Shown here: positions 6,058 through 7,076 of the stretch, piece after piece
Position numbering within the stretch: the stretch's first letter is position 1
Layout of the letters: the number at the start of each line of letters is the position of its first letter
NCBI GenBank assembly: GCA_018725485.1
Contig: QLUP01000051.1
Span: 1-7,076 of the forward strand
DNA from: Candidatus Lithacetigena glycinireducens
GTDB taxonomy: Bacteria; Coprothermobacterota; HKB111
Direction: 5' to 3'
Length of the DNA: 7,076 nucleotides
The notes under the pieces: model-generated
Database searches by the model: none
What the model saw: the letters and a program-made list of their open reading frames with translations, nothing else
Told to the model about the DNA's origin: nothing
Program-made: the position numbers and the translations under genes

Positions 6058-7067
6058 TTACTTAGAAAACACTGGCTATCTTCAGTAAAAACATCTCCCT
6101 GCAGTGCTAAGGCTGTTGCCCGACACCCTATACACCTAGGTATATCACAGTATTTACACTTTCCTTTAAGGTATCTTCTGTCAAATTGATTCCTGTACTC
6201 GGATAATCTTTTTATAACCGTAGCAAAGGACTCAACCTGTAAATTTCCCAGACCTTCAGGCAACCGACGACAGGGATATACTACTCCATCAGGCATCAAG
6301 CACATGGATTCATCCCCCAGATTGCAGGTAGCTCCAAAACATTCCTTGCTTAATAAATCAATCCAGAAGGCTTTATAAGGCACCAGGTCAAAAACAGGTA
6401 TCTGGAAATTCTGAGAAATGTATTCTATACATTCACACCATTGCTGAGCATTTAAAGTTTTTTCTATAATATTTTTACCTCTCCCCAGAGGGATAAACCT
6501 CTCTAAAATCAATCCTTTTATACCGTTTATCTCAGCTAACTCAACCATATCTTCTAAATACCTGTAATTATAGTCAGCCAGAGTGAACATAAAAATAACC
6601 TTTTCTGGTGGTAAAAACTTGAGATTTTCCATCACCTTATCAAACACATTAGCTCCCCTTATGGCATCATTTATTTCTCTGGTTGGTCCTTCTAAAGATA
6701 TCTTTATTTGCTGGAGCAAAGGGTTATTTAAATAGGGGTGGAGCCTTTCGATAGACAAACCATTGGTTATGACATTAACTTCTTTAATTAACGAATAACA
6801 AGCCTCGTTGGCAACGCTATCCAAAAGCTCATAAGTTAAGTTGGACATTAACGGTTCACCACCGGTTAGATTTATGCTCAAGGAATCATAGCCGTTCTTC
6901 TCTAAATTAACTACCACATTTTGAAGAATGTTTAAGTTTTCAAAGAGAGACAAATCTCGCTGGTTATTAAATACTGTTTGGTAGCAGTGATGGCACCTCA
7001 AATTGCATAAATCGGTAAGATGCCATTGAAAAGAAAAGTTTTTTGCCATAGTTTGAATATAATACAC
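6030..7067 (-). CDS. Radical SAM/SPASM-domain enzyme, probable peptide maturase (5' end uncertain)
   Basis: The protein (345 residues from the GTG at 7065-7067) opens with QWHLTDLCNLRCHHCYQ, whose C21, C25 and C28 bind the S-adenosylmethionine [4Fe-4S] cluster. GGEP (69-72) and ISLEG (123-127) follow in the barrel. The C-terminal SPASM domain has the seven-cysteine pattern for two extra clusters: C248-x12-G-x4-C266, then C304, C307, C312, C315, then C333. The spacing C-x2-C-x4-C-x2-C is tighter than the usual C-x2-C-x5-C-x3-C. SPASM enzymes mostly modify ribosomally made peptides or act like PqqE, AhbD or anaerobic sulfatase-maturing enzymes. The actual substrate cannot be told here. No precursor peptide gene is visible. 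An ATG at 7047-7049 (MAKNFSF, 339 residues) is an equally good or better start; neither has a Shine-Dalgarno sequence, and the frame stays open to the window edge, so the true start could lie beyond it. The 3' end overlaps the flavodoxin gene by 28 bp. Confidence 0.93.
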   Translation of the reverse strand: MYYIQTMAKNFSFQWHLTDLCNLRCHHCYQTVFNNQRDLSLFENLNILQNVVVNLEKNGYDSLSINLTGGEPLMSNLTYELLDSVANEACYSLIKEVNVITNGLSIERLHPYLNNPLLQQIKISLEGPTREINDAIRGANVFDKVMENLKFLPPEKVIFMFTLADYNYRYLEDMVELAEINGIKGLILERFIPLGRGKNIIEKTLNAQQWCECIEYISQNFQIPVFDLVPYKAFWIDLLSKECFGATCNLGDESMCLMPDGVVYPCRRLPEGLGNLQVESFATVIKRLSEYRNQFDRRYLKGKCKYCDIPRCIGCRATALALQGDVFTEDSQCFLSNQEKSLFTS

Positions 7068-7076
7068 TATCTTGCA

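Noticed and set aside
6030-7067. Flavodoxin and radical SAM enzyme as one dedicated operon
   Set aside because: They are convergent with overlapping 3' ends, so they cannot share a transcript; an electron-transfer link remains possible but unsupported.

Overview
The window carries six protein genes packed tightly on both strands of AT-rich DNA. Purine-rich Shine-Dalgarno sequences precede most of them. A GerMN-domain (sporulation/germination type) lipoprotein-like gene, an overall low G+C and Firmicutes-style QueA and ClpB proteins point to an anaerobic, probably spore-forming member of the Bacillota, most likely Clostridia or a related class. The SPASM radical SAM enzyme and the small WrbA-like flavodoxin fit an anaerobe. 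I cannot name the genus from sequence alone.

Layout. The left two thirds (1-4830) is a minus-strand block read right to left: clpB (full length, 857 aa), then a membrane-embedded M28-type metallopeptidase (400 aa) 39 nt downstream, then queA 3 nt after that. queA runs off the left edge, lacking only its last few codons. A divergent intergenic region (4831-4986) holds the best clpB promoter candidate on the minus strand and a promoter candidate for a plus-strand pair. That pair is a GerMN-domain anchored protein (188 aa) followed after 21 nt by a WrbA-like flavodoxin (160 aa). The last gene, on the minus strand, is a SPASM-domain radical SAM enzyme. Its 3' end overlaps the flavodoxin 3' end by 28 bp, and its reading frame stays open to the right edge.

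How the genes may relate. clpB, the peptidase and queA look like one transcript. This would link a disaggregase, a membrane peptidase and a tRNA-queuosine enzyme, but their functional link is only inferred from proximity. The GerMN gene and flavodoxin appear to be a two-gene operon. The radical SAM enzyme is convergent to them and probably belongs to a separate unit continuing beyond the window. I see no rRNA, tRNA, CRISPR array, insertion sequence or phage gene. There is no gene-free stretch longer than about 160 bp.

No clearly new multi-gene system is visible. The most notable items are the M28 peptidase with two transmembrane pairs inserted into its catalytic fold, the same-frame peptidase/queA junction, and a SPASM maturase-like enzyme whose substrate must lie outside the window or be unrecognised.
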